This document shows, piece by piece, positions 8,014-18,568 of a DNA stretch of 29,820 nt. Source of the DNA: Silene noctiflora (Eukaryota > Streptophyta > Magnoliopsida > Caryophyllales > Caryophyllaceae); the NCBI GenBank assembly GCA_009801015.1, contig VHZZ01000051.1:2078-31897 (forward strand), given 5' to 3'. Under the pieces are notes generated by a model, which had not been told where the DNA came from, did no database searches, and saw only the letters and a list, made by a program, of their open reading frames with translations. The stretch's first letter is position 1. Each line of letters opens with the position of its first letter. Position numbers and translations under genes: made by a program.

Positions 8014-10316
8014 ATGGATAAAGTGAAGAGCTTGTTGGGTCAAAAACCAAATCCTCAGCAGTTGTTGAGAGACTGGCAAAGGAAGCTTCGTCAAGAGTGT
8101 CGAAATATTGAACGCCAAGTACGAGGCATGTTTATCCTTTCTTTCATTGTGTTGAATCCTTTTGAGTTGCTGGTATATAAGAAAGATGGAAACTTTGATC
8201 TTTGAAGTTGGGGTGCTCATGTGTAGAGTCCCTAGAGTGTAATTTGATTTGTGTGTGAATGTTTAGATATCGAGAGGGAAGAAAAGGGCGTACAGAAGGC
8301 GATCAGAGAAGCTGCAAAGAGAAATGACATGGGTTCTGCTAAGGTACTAGCATTATTTCTCAACTTGTGGTTTATTATTATCTTCATCGTCATCATACCG
8401 TCTCCTTTTGACTTTGATTGTTATCTGATGTTGAACCTGATCAATGATTTTCGATAACGAGTAAAATTTGTCATGTTTGATTTATCTACAGAACTTTCCT
8501 CAAATTATACATAAATAATCACTGCTATCTTTGCCACTAAAGTGAAAAGTAAATTTTCTCTTAAATATAAACTTAGGAGTGCCTGTTCCGGTCATTTTAT
8601 CTCTTAAAGTTTGTTTAAATAGATAAATATCAAATTGCCTTAAATATGTCCCATTGAATAAATTTCAATATGGTTTACACTTCCCTTGGCTATGGCAAAA
8701 TTTGGGGAGCCATGTGTAACATACTACTACAATTTTGTGCTTGTCCTTATGAGTAAAATATTTGCTTAAGCTATCCCCGCGAGCTTCTATTTGACCTTCT
8801 TTATCCGACTATTGGCATCTTGTACGGAGTATTTGTTTGGATGATCACTTGATTGCGATTGAAGCTAATAAACCTAGTTTATGTACCTAGATTGCATCAA
8901 GTCTATTTAGGTTTCATCTGGGGGAAGAAGTTGGTCTTAACAGCTTTGTTGCATGAGAACTAAAAAAATTTGTACCTGCGTACCTATTTTTCAAGTGTAC
9001 AATTGGATTTTATGTACTGCTATTTGGGATGTTTCAAGTTCTCAAGAAGTGATAATGTGATTAATTACGTTACACGTTTTAGACATTTAGGCCGTCCTTC
9101 CAACAATTGCGTGGTTTTGCACATTTGCACAATCCAATAACTAGGTTTTTTGGTATTTTAATGTATCAGTCACTTGCCAGAGAAATTGTCAGATCAAGGA
9201 AAACTGTCAATCGCCTGTATGAGAATAAAGCTCAACTGAACTCGATATCTATGCACCTTGGAGAAAGTGTTGGTACGTTGATTCTTCCTATTTATTAGTT
9301 ATTACTCATACATTTTATTAGCCATGTGATTCATTAAAATGACTTCCTTCGGAATACATATGAGAGTTGGTCCGTATGTGCACGTTCATTAAAGCTAAGC
9401 AAACTATTTTACGTGGTATGCATATCCTGGATTTCATGGTCTTTCAGCTTCTGATGAAGTTGTACTGTCCTTAAGCTTTCAGCCGTGTGGTATTCCTTGC
9501 TATGTTTACGGCCAGCAACGTATCTTGGTATACTAATTCATTTTCGGATGTATTACAGCAATTGCTCGTACAGTGGGTCATTTACAAAAGAGTGCAGAGG
9601 TGATGAAAATTGTTAATAATCTCATGAAGGCTCCACAAGTAGCTGTCACTATGCAAGAGTTCAGCAAAGAGATGGTGAAGGTATCTTTTCAAACTTAAAA
9701 CGATTAGGTCGGGAAGTTTAGTCTTTTTGAACTTTTCAAACGCAACGGAAATGTGAGCTTTGTTTGGGGATTGATTCATTAATCTTGTGCACTTTTGTCC
9801 TCGTAAGAAGTTGTATGTGAGGTTCCTGATGTTGTTCTGGATCAGAGCTTGCTGTCTTGTGGGGCTCTGATGTCTGCATTTACATCATTGGGTTACCCGA
9901 CTTGCCAATATGTTAAAACATAACACAAGTAGTTACTCTTCATTTTAACTTCTTAGGCTGGAGTTATTGAAGAGTTTGTTAACGAGGCTCTTGACGATGC
10001 ATTGGACTCCGAAGACATAGAAGAGGAGACAGAGGAAGAGGTTGAGAAGGTCTTGACGGAACTGGCAACAGAGACTACTGCACAACTTCCGGTTGCTGCA
10101 AGAAGAGTGAAGAACAAGGCGCCTGCACAGAGCACTAGTGTAAAGGCAAGTCTATCATCCATTTCTTTCATCTAATTTAAATGCTTTTTAGTTGTTTAGC
10201 TTGGCTGGAGCCTCTCTTTGCATGTCTTGCAGGATGAAGAACCAATTGCCGAGGGTGTAGATGATGAGGAAGAACTGGAAGCAATAAGAGCACGACTTGC
10301 TAAAGTGAGATCATAA
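8014..10316 (+). CDS. VPS24: ESCRT-III subunit VPS24/CHMP3
   Basis: Six coding exons: 8014-8125, 8267-8343, 9170-9272, 9559-9680, 9957-10145 and 10233-10316. The joined product has 228 residues, close to the 229 I recall for Arabidopsis VPS24.1. It is a Snf7-family protein: a basic N-terminal helix begins PNPQQLLRDWQRKLRQECRN, a long helical core includes NRLYENKAQLNSISMHLGES and MKAPQVAVTMQEFSKEM, and an acidic tail ends in a MIM1-like helix (EELEAIRARLAKV) that in this family binds VPS4. ESCRT-III assembles on endosomes to cut intralumenal vesicles for vacuolar sorting. Two introns appear to start with GC: intron 1 (8126, required by frame) and intron 5 (10146). For intron 5 a GT donor at 10140 is also in frame and would remove two residues (V-K). 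The gene is convergent with MED9. Confidence 0.96.
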
Positions 10317-10913
10317 AATTGCTGTCATGCACATTATCCTGTACTTCTAATGGGCTTCGAATCAATTGCAGAGATTTGGAGGCTGATTTTGTATCGTGTG
10401 ATCTGAATCATGTAACGCTGTTTAAAATTGGTTGTACTCAAATCGTCTGTACTTGCTAACATAGTGACGCATATTGTCTCATATGTACTTCAGATTAGCT
10501 CTCATTTATTAGTGTTGCCGGGTTATATTGTATATAGCAAATAACCAGAATCTGGATATGAATTGAGTTTCGCGGTTTTTGCTGCAAAAATCTCCCACCT
10601 TTTGCTCTTTCTCTACTGGCAGTATATTTTTGCGTAAGATTCCGGTTTTTGTTTTATGGATGTGAAATTCAATTGTACAAAGTAATGGGATACAAGACGG
10701 AACACGAAAATAAGATAGAGGATCCGGACTCTCAAGCAATGTCAAACCGAAACAGAAGTACAGGTATTGGTAATCGAGGACAATGGCTAAAGCTGATAAT
10801 GCAAGTTACATTTTTATAAAAGAATGCCAAAACCCTAGTATAATACAATTATAAAAAACAAATACAAAAAAAAAAAAAAAAAAAAAAAAACAACAAAGCG
10901 AAGCTCATTATTA
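10317..10913. other. VPS24 3' flank
   Basis: This includes the probable VPS24 3' UTR. An A-run of about 24 bases lies near 10866-10890. No coding region is supported; the 10509-10745 minus-strand frame has no family resemblance. Confidence 0.5.
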
Positions 10914-11178
10914 AAGCTTTATTGTCTATAAAATGATCTAAAGACACAGTGATCCTCGGACTAAAAGCCGAGGATAGATTTTATGAGAAGAACGGCAACT
11001 ATAAGAGTATATAAGTACTCAGTAGCAACAGTAAGGTCAGCAGCAAGCTTTATTGTCTAAAAAATGATGATCTAAAGACACAATGATCCTCAGACTCAAA
11101 GCCGAGGATTGATTTTATGAGAAGAACGGCAACTATAAGTGTATATCAGTACTCAGTAGCAACAGCAAGGTCAGCAAC
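10914..11178. repeat. Tandem duplication, 131-bp unit, with hairpin
   Basis: Copy 1 is 10914-11044 and copy 2 is 11045-11178, starting AAGCTTTATTGTCTA in both. Copy 2 has three extra bases (GAT) and a few substitutions. Each unit contains a hairpin. In copy 1, ATCCTCGG pairs perfectly with CCGAGGAT across a short loop. In copy 2 one pair is broken (ATCCTCAG). The blocks GAGAAGAACGGCAACTATAA and TACTCAGTAGCAACAG are almost unchanged. No coding frame runs through it. Confidence 0.85.
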
Positions 11179-12996
11179 CTTCAAAGTTCTGATTTTGAAA
11201 TGGGACTGCCCTCAATATAAGGCCCAGTGTCCCAAGAGATCAGTACCTGTGACCTGTTACAAAGAAACACGGGGTTATTTCGAGAACTAAACTTTCTTTT
11301 CCTGATTGGTAATCTTATTCAGGCCATCAGCCGAAAGGCTGTTGAAAAGACTCCTCGTGTGAAGGAAATAAAGCTGGACGGAAGTTTTGCACTGGAAAGA
11401 CATCATGTAACCAAGATACAGATACACCTGCATCACAGGAAGATAATCTACAGTTGCTAGGGAGAAAATTACGTACTAGCTCAAGTTCGAATTATGAGGT
11501 TAAATTATTTATTTTATAATTACACACCATTGATCATGGATGATGCATTAGTGAACAATTAATTGCGATCACCTCTATATAAAACTACTACTTTAGGACG
11601 CCTTCAGACAATTTTCAATTGCTTCTGACATAGTGCCTTGAGAAAAAGTCTCTAACGTGTATTGTAACCTTCACCTTTGGTCATCGGAGATCATCTAGAG
11701 CGATTTAATTGGAATGAGCTCAGGTTGCCAGCACAAACTCATTGACATTCCAAGACTACATTCGTGCCACATGGTTGTTCGAGTTAGCTTTTAGCAGTAT
11801 ATCGCTACACCTTGCCCCAACACAGAAGCTCAACTAGATGACGCAACATATACCAATAATGTTTAATATTACATCAATTGTATTTGTGACTATTATAGCC
11901 GATGACTCCCCATACCAGTCTACCATATAATTTTCCTACAAATTATGTCTTCTAAAACCGCCCAACTCGTGTATTATAACCTTTAAGATCAGTTAACCAA
12001 CATCCTAGACGAATGTGCTCTTATAAGTGAGGTTATCAGCATATCAATGGCAATCAGTGCAGACAACATGCACCACTAGGGTGCTTCTCCGCAAAAATCA
12101 ATCGCATTATAAGACAGTGCTTATGCAACCATTATGGGAGTCTAATATAATTTCCAAATTCAACAGTATGGAAACATCCCGGGAGGACCTAGTCAGACTG
12201 ACACACACTCCGACATGTGAGACTACCATTTTACTGCCACACAGATGCTCCATCTTGCGGTGTTTCGACCCCAATACTCCCCTTACTCACGGATGTTTCA
12301 AGTGTTTAACATAGGGCAAAACACCATCTAGAGTAATCACCATACAAAATATACACCCCTAGAGCTTCTCAATAATATCAAATCCAATTTCACATAGGCG
12401 TCATGTGAAGTCGTCTGAGCTGTCTTCTAACCTTCACATTTAGTTATGTGGAATTAATTACTAACCTCAGCAAATGTGTTATTATGAGTTGAAGTTATCA
12501 TAGATTATAAACAGCCTAGTATCACCTCAACCTTGTACCGAGACTTTTTTTTTTCGTCTACAAGATGATTTTTGACCTAAACACCCCTGATGGAAACGTA
12601 ATGGTACTCATACACAATATGCCTAACTTTAATGTCGTATATTGGATAAAGAGTGACTTTTAAGCATGGCATCTACACCTTAAGAGTGAAATCTTCACAG
12701 CTATCTGTAATATTAATGCTATATGATCGTTCCTCGTTATACTATCTCTCCTTTTATCATAACATTCTCTTAACTTCAGTTCCTTTACCAAAAAATGAAT
12801 AATACGGAGTAGCGATCATGCAGTCGTTTCCCAAAGTTGATTGCTTTACTTGTAATAATGTGTTTGAAAAACTTAATATGGATGATATATTGACATGTGA
12901 TGTTGGCCTAAATACATAAATCAAGCAGATAACAGAATTAACACGAGCGGCCTCAGATAGGTATAAATACTTACCAAATTGTCATTCGGCAACCTG
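11179..12996. other. Gene-poor region between VPS24 and MED9
   Basis: About 1.8 kb with no gene I can support. Plus-strand frames at 11227-11460 and 12027-12314 do not resemble known proteins. The more balanced base composition of 11580-12500 compared with the flanks suggests an old repeat or LTR fragment, but I could not define its ends. The last part, close to 12996, is probably the 3' UTR of MED9. Confidence 0.4.
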
Positions 12997-14359
12997 TTAA
13001 AGATCAGACCTAGTAAGGTCTTCAATAGAGTTTCTATAATTGGTAATCAAATCCCTGCCATGGTAAGAAAATACCCTCGTAAAATCGCAGCATATAAGGC
13101 TATTTAGTTGCAGAAGAACTAAGATGAGAAGCAACAACCAACCTCCTTTGATTGAGCAAACGCTCGCTTTCTTCCAATTTGCTCTTTTGCCCTTCAACAG
13201 TCTGCAAATCACACATTACCATTTCAACTACAGAAAATTTTCACTCCAAAGGAAACAATTCCCTTATAATCCGAAATCAACAACTTATTAAACCCATACA
13301 AAACAACTGAAATAAGCAGAACATCTGATAGAATTACCAGGGTTTTCGAATTAATCGTCCCTGATATAGAATTCAACAGCTGTTGACACTTCTCGAAACG
13401 ACTATTCAGCTCACTGATCTACACACTCAACCAAAAACACACATAAAAAACAATATCAACATTCAATCACACAATAAATCTTCACCTGCATTAATAAAAA
13501 ACTAAAGATCAAATAAAGAAAAACTCAAATTGCAGACTGAAACAAACAGAAAACACAGTGAATTATACCAGAGCATCAGCATTCTGATCTCGAGTTCCAT
13601 TCTCAATTGTATCAGATAAATTCTCCACCAACTATCATCACCAATTCAACACAAATTACACAATCAATAACCTCAAAACTAGAAATATTCAAAACATTAA
13701 GAAAACAACATATATTTTCTATGAATTAAAAATCATACATTTAAAATATGGAAATGTGATGCTAGCGACTGATGTTGTTGTTGCTGCTGCTGCTGTTGCT
13801 GCTGTTGTTGTTGAGGCTGTGGCGGCGATAACTGGACTACTTGCTGTTGCTGCAGCTGCTGTTGCGGTTGTTGTTGCTGTTGCTGTTGAGGCGGCGACTG
13901 CACAAACTGCTGCGGTTGTTGTTGCTGCTGCTGCTGTTGTTGTGGCGACTGTTGAGCAAACTTTTGTTGAGGCAACTGAAACTGATGTTGTTGAGGCAAC
14001 TGAAACTGTTGTTGCTGCTGAAACCGCTGTTGTTGCTGTTGCTGTTGCTGTTGCGGCGGTGACTGCACAAACTGCTGCTGCAACTGCTGTTGAGGCGAAG
14101 AATGCACAAACTGCTGCTGCAACTGTTGCTGAGGCGAAGAATGCACAAACTGCTGCTGTTGCGGAGACTGATACTGTTGCTGCTGCTGCTGCTGCAACTG
14201 TTGCTGATGAACAGGAAGATTAAACTGCTGCTGCTGCTGCTGCTGCTGTTGGAATTGTTGAAGATGATGAGGAGAGAGAAAGATGGAATCTTGATTCTGG
14301 GTAGGAATATTAGGAATCATAGACCAACTTCCACCACCATATTCTTGATTTTGATCCAT
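12997..14359 (-). CDS. MED9: Mediator complex subunit 9
   Basis: Five exons on the minus strand: 14359-13739, 13631-13569, 13418-13338, 13201-13143 and 13054-12997. All junctions are GT-AG and in frame, giving 293 residues. The start GGGSWSMIPN and the junction QSLASHFH match plant MED9. The first ~200 residues are dominated by Gln (CAG and CAA mixed), as in the Arabidopsis protein but longer here. The conserved C-terminal ~85 residues contain ENGTRDQNADAL, ELNSRFEKCQQLLNSISG and a final helix with EESERLLNQRR and YRNSIEDL, which forms the MED9 coiled-coil domain. MED9 belongs to the Mediator middle module and acts in the nucleus between transcription factors and RNA polymerase II. A 13-residue minisatellite lies inside the Gln-rich part. 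Confidence 0.96.
14053..14170. repeat. 39-bp coding minisatellite in MED9
   Basis: About three tandem units of 39 bp, starting near 14053, 14092 and 14131. They encode a repeated 13-residue motif of the form QFV-H/Q-S-S/P-PQQQLQQ. The units are in frame, so changes in copy number would alter protein length without breaking the frame. Confidence 0.8.
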
Positions 14360-16340
14360 TTTTTTTTTTTTTTTTGCTACTTTAAAATTCCCAGAAATTT
14401 GGGATGATGAAGAACACTATTGGGTAATTGTAAAGATTCAATCTTTTTCTTCTTAATTAATTGATCTGGGTTTTTAAGGGTTAATTAATTACTTTGATTT
14501 GATTGGTTTAATTACCCTAATTAATCCTCCTTTTTAGAAATTAATAAGTAGGATTAGAAGGGCGTCTTTTGAAATTGGGTAAATAAACTTCATATTAATT
14601 AATAGTGTTTTATTTTTTTTTCCTCACTTTTTAAAATTTAAAACTAGTTTTGAAACCCGTGAAAAAATCACGGGTCTTATATAAGTTTTTCTCTTTTGGT
14701 TAATACTACTTGTATAAACATGAATTATTTAGAAACATGACAAATGATAAAATAGGATGTAAATTATGAAAATTAAACATAATAACACGGTCATACTCCG
14801 TACTATGACTACTGTCAACTCCCTTTATTTGTTTTCCAATTTAATCCTCGTTTACTTTTTAAGGGTTAAAATTATCAAATTTTGAGATATTTCGCGGTTT
14901 TTTATTTTGAATGGTTTTTTGTTATTCTAATTTTTTTTATTATGGTCTTCGTATAATCTAATAATAATAATAACTAAAATTAATTATAAGTGTCAATCCT
15001 TTAGTTAGCCTTTAACTATATTGTATTGTATAAATTTAATTGTTATTATTCCATAAATAAAAATGATAGAAATTAATTAATGTACAAATCCCATATGGAA
15101 TAAAATTAAACGTGTTAAAATAATGTAGAATAAAATTAAATGGGTTAAGTTAGCCTTTTAATTATATAGTATAGATTTATATTTATGTTGAAATTTTGGA
15201 AAATAGAAAATAGTATTTTTTTTACCAACCGTCTAACTTAAAAATTTGTGTAAAATGGATTTTTTCGTACCATTTGTTTTTCCTGTTGTCCTTGGGTATT
15301 CGGGTAGTCTTAAAAATTGTTTTTTTCATCCACGAGAGTCATGAGTCGAACCCAAAAGCTACGGTTAACTCAGTGTATTGAATCTTTTATACACTACGAG
15401 TAATATGGTGACACGTCACACGTGATAGCGGTGGGCCATATAATAGAATCTCCTTTTAACATTTAACTATTGGGCTACATTTAAAATTTATATATTTACT
15501 TTATTAGTTTCTTTCCCAAAATATTACTCGGTATTAATTTCATTTCATCTAAATATTTTTATTTTGATAATTTGGTATTATATATTTAAAACTATTTATT
15601 ATTTCCTAATAATTTTCTTATATATTTCTTATTACATTTTTTTTCTCTCATAATTTTTAAATTTCACTTTGCTGTAATTAATGTCCAATATTTAGAAGTT
15701 TTGATTTTTTTTTTAATAAAAAAAATTATTTTTAATCGAAATTCAATTGATTGTAGTATTAATTGAAATAAAAAGTGGATTAAACTTATTAGGAAAAAAA
15801 GGTGCCAAATATTATTAAATGAAGAAAAAAAAAAACTCACCATCTAACCTTTAAAAAAAATAAGCAAACAATTTTACAATATTTTTTTCTAATGGTAAGT
15901 AAATATTACCGTAACTTTTAATTATAGTAAATAAATTTCCAAAAAATATTCCCAAAATCTTTTGCAAACTTTCTATACTTCCCTTATGTTTACATAATTG
16001 GATTCTTCCACATTTTCAAATTCTATTAGTGGTGTATGGAAGATTTCATACATCGAGTGTAATCGTATAATCTTCCCGAACGAACCATGAGTTCGTGACC
16101 ACTTGATGAGAGCACACACTAACTAAGCTAACTAACATGTAAACTTTTTAAAATATAAAATTTGTCTTATTATCGTCAAATGACTAAAAAAGTAATCCAA
16201 ACTATATATCCAAGTTATTGACTTATTTCGATCAACCATTTAACCGTTAGATTAAGACATCAAATAGACTTCAAAGTTCAAACTAGCTGAATTGTTAAAT
16301 TGTTCATAAAAAAACCTAAAACGACATCGTATTACATTTA
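14360..16340. other. AT-rich intergenic region upstream of MED9
   Basis: The first ~150 bases are the MED9 leader and promoter, with a T-run at 14360-14375. The rest is AT-rich and without a gene. It contains a Helitron-like end (14644-14676), a diverged direct repeat (TTAGCCTTTAACTATAT near 15005 and TTAGCCTTTTAATTATAT near 15149, each near an AATAAAATTAAA word) and a CACGTG G-box at 15419-15424 of unknown relevance. Confidence 0.5.
14644..14676 (-). mobile_element. Helitron-like 3' terminus
   Basis: Read on the minus strand: a hairpin ACCCGTG-ATTTTTT-CACGGGT, then seven bases, then CTAG followed by T. A subterminal hairpin followed within about 12 bases by CTRR and a host T is the known 3' structure of Helitrons. 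The 5' TC end would lie at higher coordinates and was not located. It may be a non-autonomous or truncated copy. Confidence 0.5.
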
Positions 16341-16470
16341 GTATATGCTCTCCAAATTTCACAGATACCCAGAAAATAAAAGAAAAACAGACAGGAAAGA
16401 TTTCAGGCGAATTTTCACAAATCCTTTGCAGTTTTCAGGTTAAATTTCTATCTAATAACTCTGTTAATAA

Positions 16471-16540
16471 GACTGTGTACATCCGACCCCCTTACCCCGC
16501 AATTTGCGAGAGCCATTGAGGTACTGGGGTAATGTTGTAT
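16471..16540 (+). mobile_element. SINE-like 3' fragment (Au-type tail)
   Basis: The segment with CATCCGACCCCCTTACCCCG, GCGAGAGCC and ACTGGGGTAATGTTGT resembles the conserved 3' part of plant Au-type SINEs, which end in TTG-like repeats. No 5' tRNA-related part is seen, so it looks truncated. It probably lies in the leader intron of the 66-residue protein gene. The family assignment is from memory of the motif and is not verified. Confidence 0.4.
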
Positions 16541-16940
16541 CTCTGTTAATCTGCTTATTTACCAAAAATCCCTGCTTTTGCTTGCTGTAGACCATAGAAA
16601 TTAATAGAAATTGATTGATGATGGGATTTTGAATTGAAGAAAAATAATGTTTATTTTATGATTTTTTTTTTTTTGGTTTATTTTATGAGGGATTCTTTGG
16701 AATGTATGATCTGAATATGAAGTTGGGTAATTGATTAGCTTAATTTGATTGGTTTTTGATGATAATTAGTGGGTTTGAATTGAAATTTTGAATGGGGTGG
16801 TGGTGGTTTAAGATTAGGTCTACATTGTTATGAATCAAAGATTCCATCTTTCATTATGATGGTGCTGTTGTGCTATGGTGGTTGAGTGAGCAGTACAACT
16901 GTAAAAGTACGAGACAACAACATTACCCGAGTGTCTCGAA

Positions 16941-17098
16941 TGTTCCCTGTTGTTGACCGAGGGAATAACATTGCATTGTGCACGCGACATTAACCTGATG
17001 TTGAAATGGAGTCAGCAGGTGTTCCCTGTCGTTGACCGAGGGGATAACATTGCATTGTGCACGCGACATTAACCTGATGTTGAAATGGAGTGAGCAGG
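16941..17098. repeat. 79-bp tandem duplication
   Basis: Two adjacent copies, 16941-17019 and 17020-17098, differ at only about three positions. Each starts TGTTCCCTGT and contains TTGCATTGTGCACGCGACAT. It lies in the probable leader intron of the gene at 17682. The high identity indicates a recent event. Confidence 0.9.
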
Positions 17099-17681
17099 TG
17101 AATGGCGTAAGCATTGCCTTGGGATACTATATTGCAGATGTTTTGACAACTCTTTTAGGGTGGTCTAGCATTGTGGTTGCTTGTAGTATAGGACTACATT
17201 TGAGCCTCGCAGCTCACTATTGTGTGTGGATTACAGTTCGATTAATGTTGGAAACTGTTAGAATTATAATGACTTGAGCAAGCACTTTAAACTTGCTCAA
17301 AACTAGGAAGTTGAAACGGGTATTTGTTGTAGCAGTAAAATGTCGACAATTGTAGGGAGTTAAACCAAGAATCCTCGTTGTTGATAGATTTGGCATAAAC
17401 AATCAGAAGTTTTTCATGCTAGATTGACAAACTTATGTTTCGATGTACAACAAATTCATCACTGATGAATGTTTAGAATACAGAAGTCTGATTCTAGTGC
17501 TTTGGGTGCTGCAGTATTTAAATTAATTCATTATTCATTGCTTAGCGAAGGAACAATTTCGTACTTGCTGGGATTTTACGACTTTAAATAGCGGTTGGTT
17601 ACCTGATACGGAGTATTTCCTTATGTTTTGACACTGTCGTCTTATATGATATGCAGACATACAAGAAATTCTTAAGACAAT

Positions 17682-17882
17682 ATGGAAGTCAAACCAACAG
17701 TTGCATTGAGAGCAATACTCGTGGGAGGTTTGGCTGCCTTCGTGAAAATAGCTGGTGCAATGAAAGCAGCAGGAGGTGTAAAGTTAGGAGCAGCAGCAGC
17801 GGCTATGACAGCTGCAGCTGCTGCCACTGTGTCTGGTTCGAAAAAGGAACAACCTGATGCTTCAAAAGAACCCACCAAGTGA
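17682..17882 (+). CDS. Small Ala/Gly-rich probable membrane protein
   Basis: A 66-residue frame that I do not recognise by name. It begins MEVKPTVALRAILVGGLAAF and has two hydrophobic Gly/Ala-rich stretches (about residues 7-27 and 34-51), a basic residue between them and a charged Lys/Glu/Pro tail. A good acceptor (GATATGCAG at 17647-17655) lies just upstream, so the ATG at 17682 is the first in a second exon. A donor near 16438 (TTTTCAG|GTTAAA) could close a 1.2-kb leader intron. The smooth hydrophobic pattern and the charged end speak for a real gene. A competing plus-strand frame at 17651-17857 is a shadow. It may be one of the small conserved plant organelle or envelope proteins, but no function is claimed. 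Confidence 0.7.
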   Translation: MEVKPTVALRAILVGGLAAFVKIAGAMKAAGGVKLGAAAAAMTAAAAATVSGSKKEQPDASKEPTK

Positions 17883-18029
17883 CTTGTTTTTATTTGCCTT
17901 GTTTCTTTCTTGATATTCTAATAATATCGACGAACAAACAGATCGATTACTGTTCATTTCTCAGAGTTTGTTGAGAATTAACAGACAATTGTATCAGTTT
18001 AGGACTTTTGTATTAATGTGTCTTATGTA

Positions 18030-18197
18030 CCCATGGGCACTTAGATCAACTGGCAAGGGGTTGTTCTAGCTTAACCAGAGGTCTCGTGTTCGAGGCCTGG
18101 GAACGCAGCAGTGTTGAAACTCATGAGGGAGAGCTTTACCGCCCTAGTGGTCCTACCCGGCTCGACTCTGGATTAAACCGGATGGTTTACACCAAAA
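18030..18197 (+). mobile_element. tRNA-derived SINE with 15-bp target duplication
   Basis: Direct repeats AATGTGTCTTATGTA at 18015-18029 and 18198-18212 flank a 168-bp unit. Near its start lies an A-box-like TAGATCAACTGG and, about 35 bases on, a B-box-like GTGTTCGAGGCC, the internal RNA polymerase III promoter of tRNA-derived SINEs. The 3' end closes with ACCAAAA, and the A-run continues into the duplication. It looks complete. It lies between the 3' ends of two convergent genes. Confidence 0.85.
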
Positions 18198-18360
18198 AAT
18201 GTGTCTTATGTAGCTATGTACTTGTAGGTGAATGCATATACCAAATTGTAGTAGATAACTTTGAGCCTCCTATGGGAGTTGAGCAACCGATTTTTATCTG
18301 GTTTAACTTTCGGATTAAGTTTTGAGGACATCCCTTGTAGTTTGTTTATTACTCGTAAAT

Positions 18361-18568
18361 GATATATAGGCACCAAAGGGCGCAACTCCTTGAGGGACTG
18401 GTGGGAACCCAGTTCAATCGAAACAACCAGCCAATTAATTGACTGGTAATCGGAGGGCAAACGCTCCTGCCTTTTATCTTACGTTCTGGCCTCCAGCGTT
18501 TCAAGGCTGGAATAGAGTAATCTGTGTTGGTATAAAAACACTTGATAAGCGATTTACTGTTTGTATAT
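18361..18568. mobile_element. Possible second short insertion flanked by 11-bp repeats
   Basis: TACTCGTAAAT occurs at about 18350-18360 and 18571-18581, enclosing about 210 bp. Inside, CAGTTCAATCGAAAC resembles a weak B box, but no A box is clear. It may be a SINE or another small retroposed unit, and it lies just beyond the BGAL17 3' end. Chance or a MITE is also possible. Confidence 0.35.

Noticed and set aside
11060-11120. Box C-like TGATGA in the second 131-bp unit, as a C/D snoRNA
   Set aside because: The first unit lacks the motif (ATGATCT), and no D box CTGA lies at a suitable distance.
11227-12314. Frames of 77 and 95 residues in the VPS24-MED9 gap
   Set aside because: They show no recognisable motif, no conserved neighbours and no clear start context.
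13756-14407. Long plus-strand frames rich in Val, Ala and Leu opposite MED9
   Set aside because: They are the antisense of the CAG/CAA Gln tract; such repeats stay open in several frames. The minus-strand MED9 match and its four splice junctions explain the region.
15310-15400. tRNA or SINE-like B box (GGGTTCGACTC on the minus strand)
   Set aside because: No A box lies at the right spacing, and there is no cloverleaf or flanking duplication.
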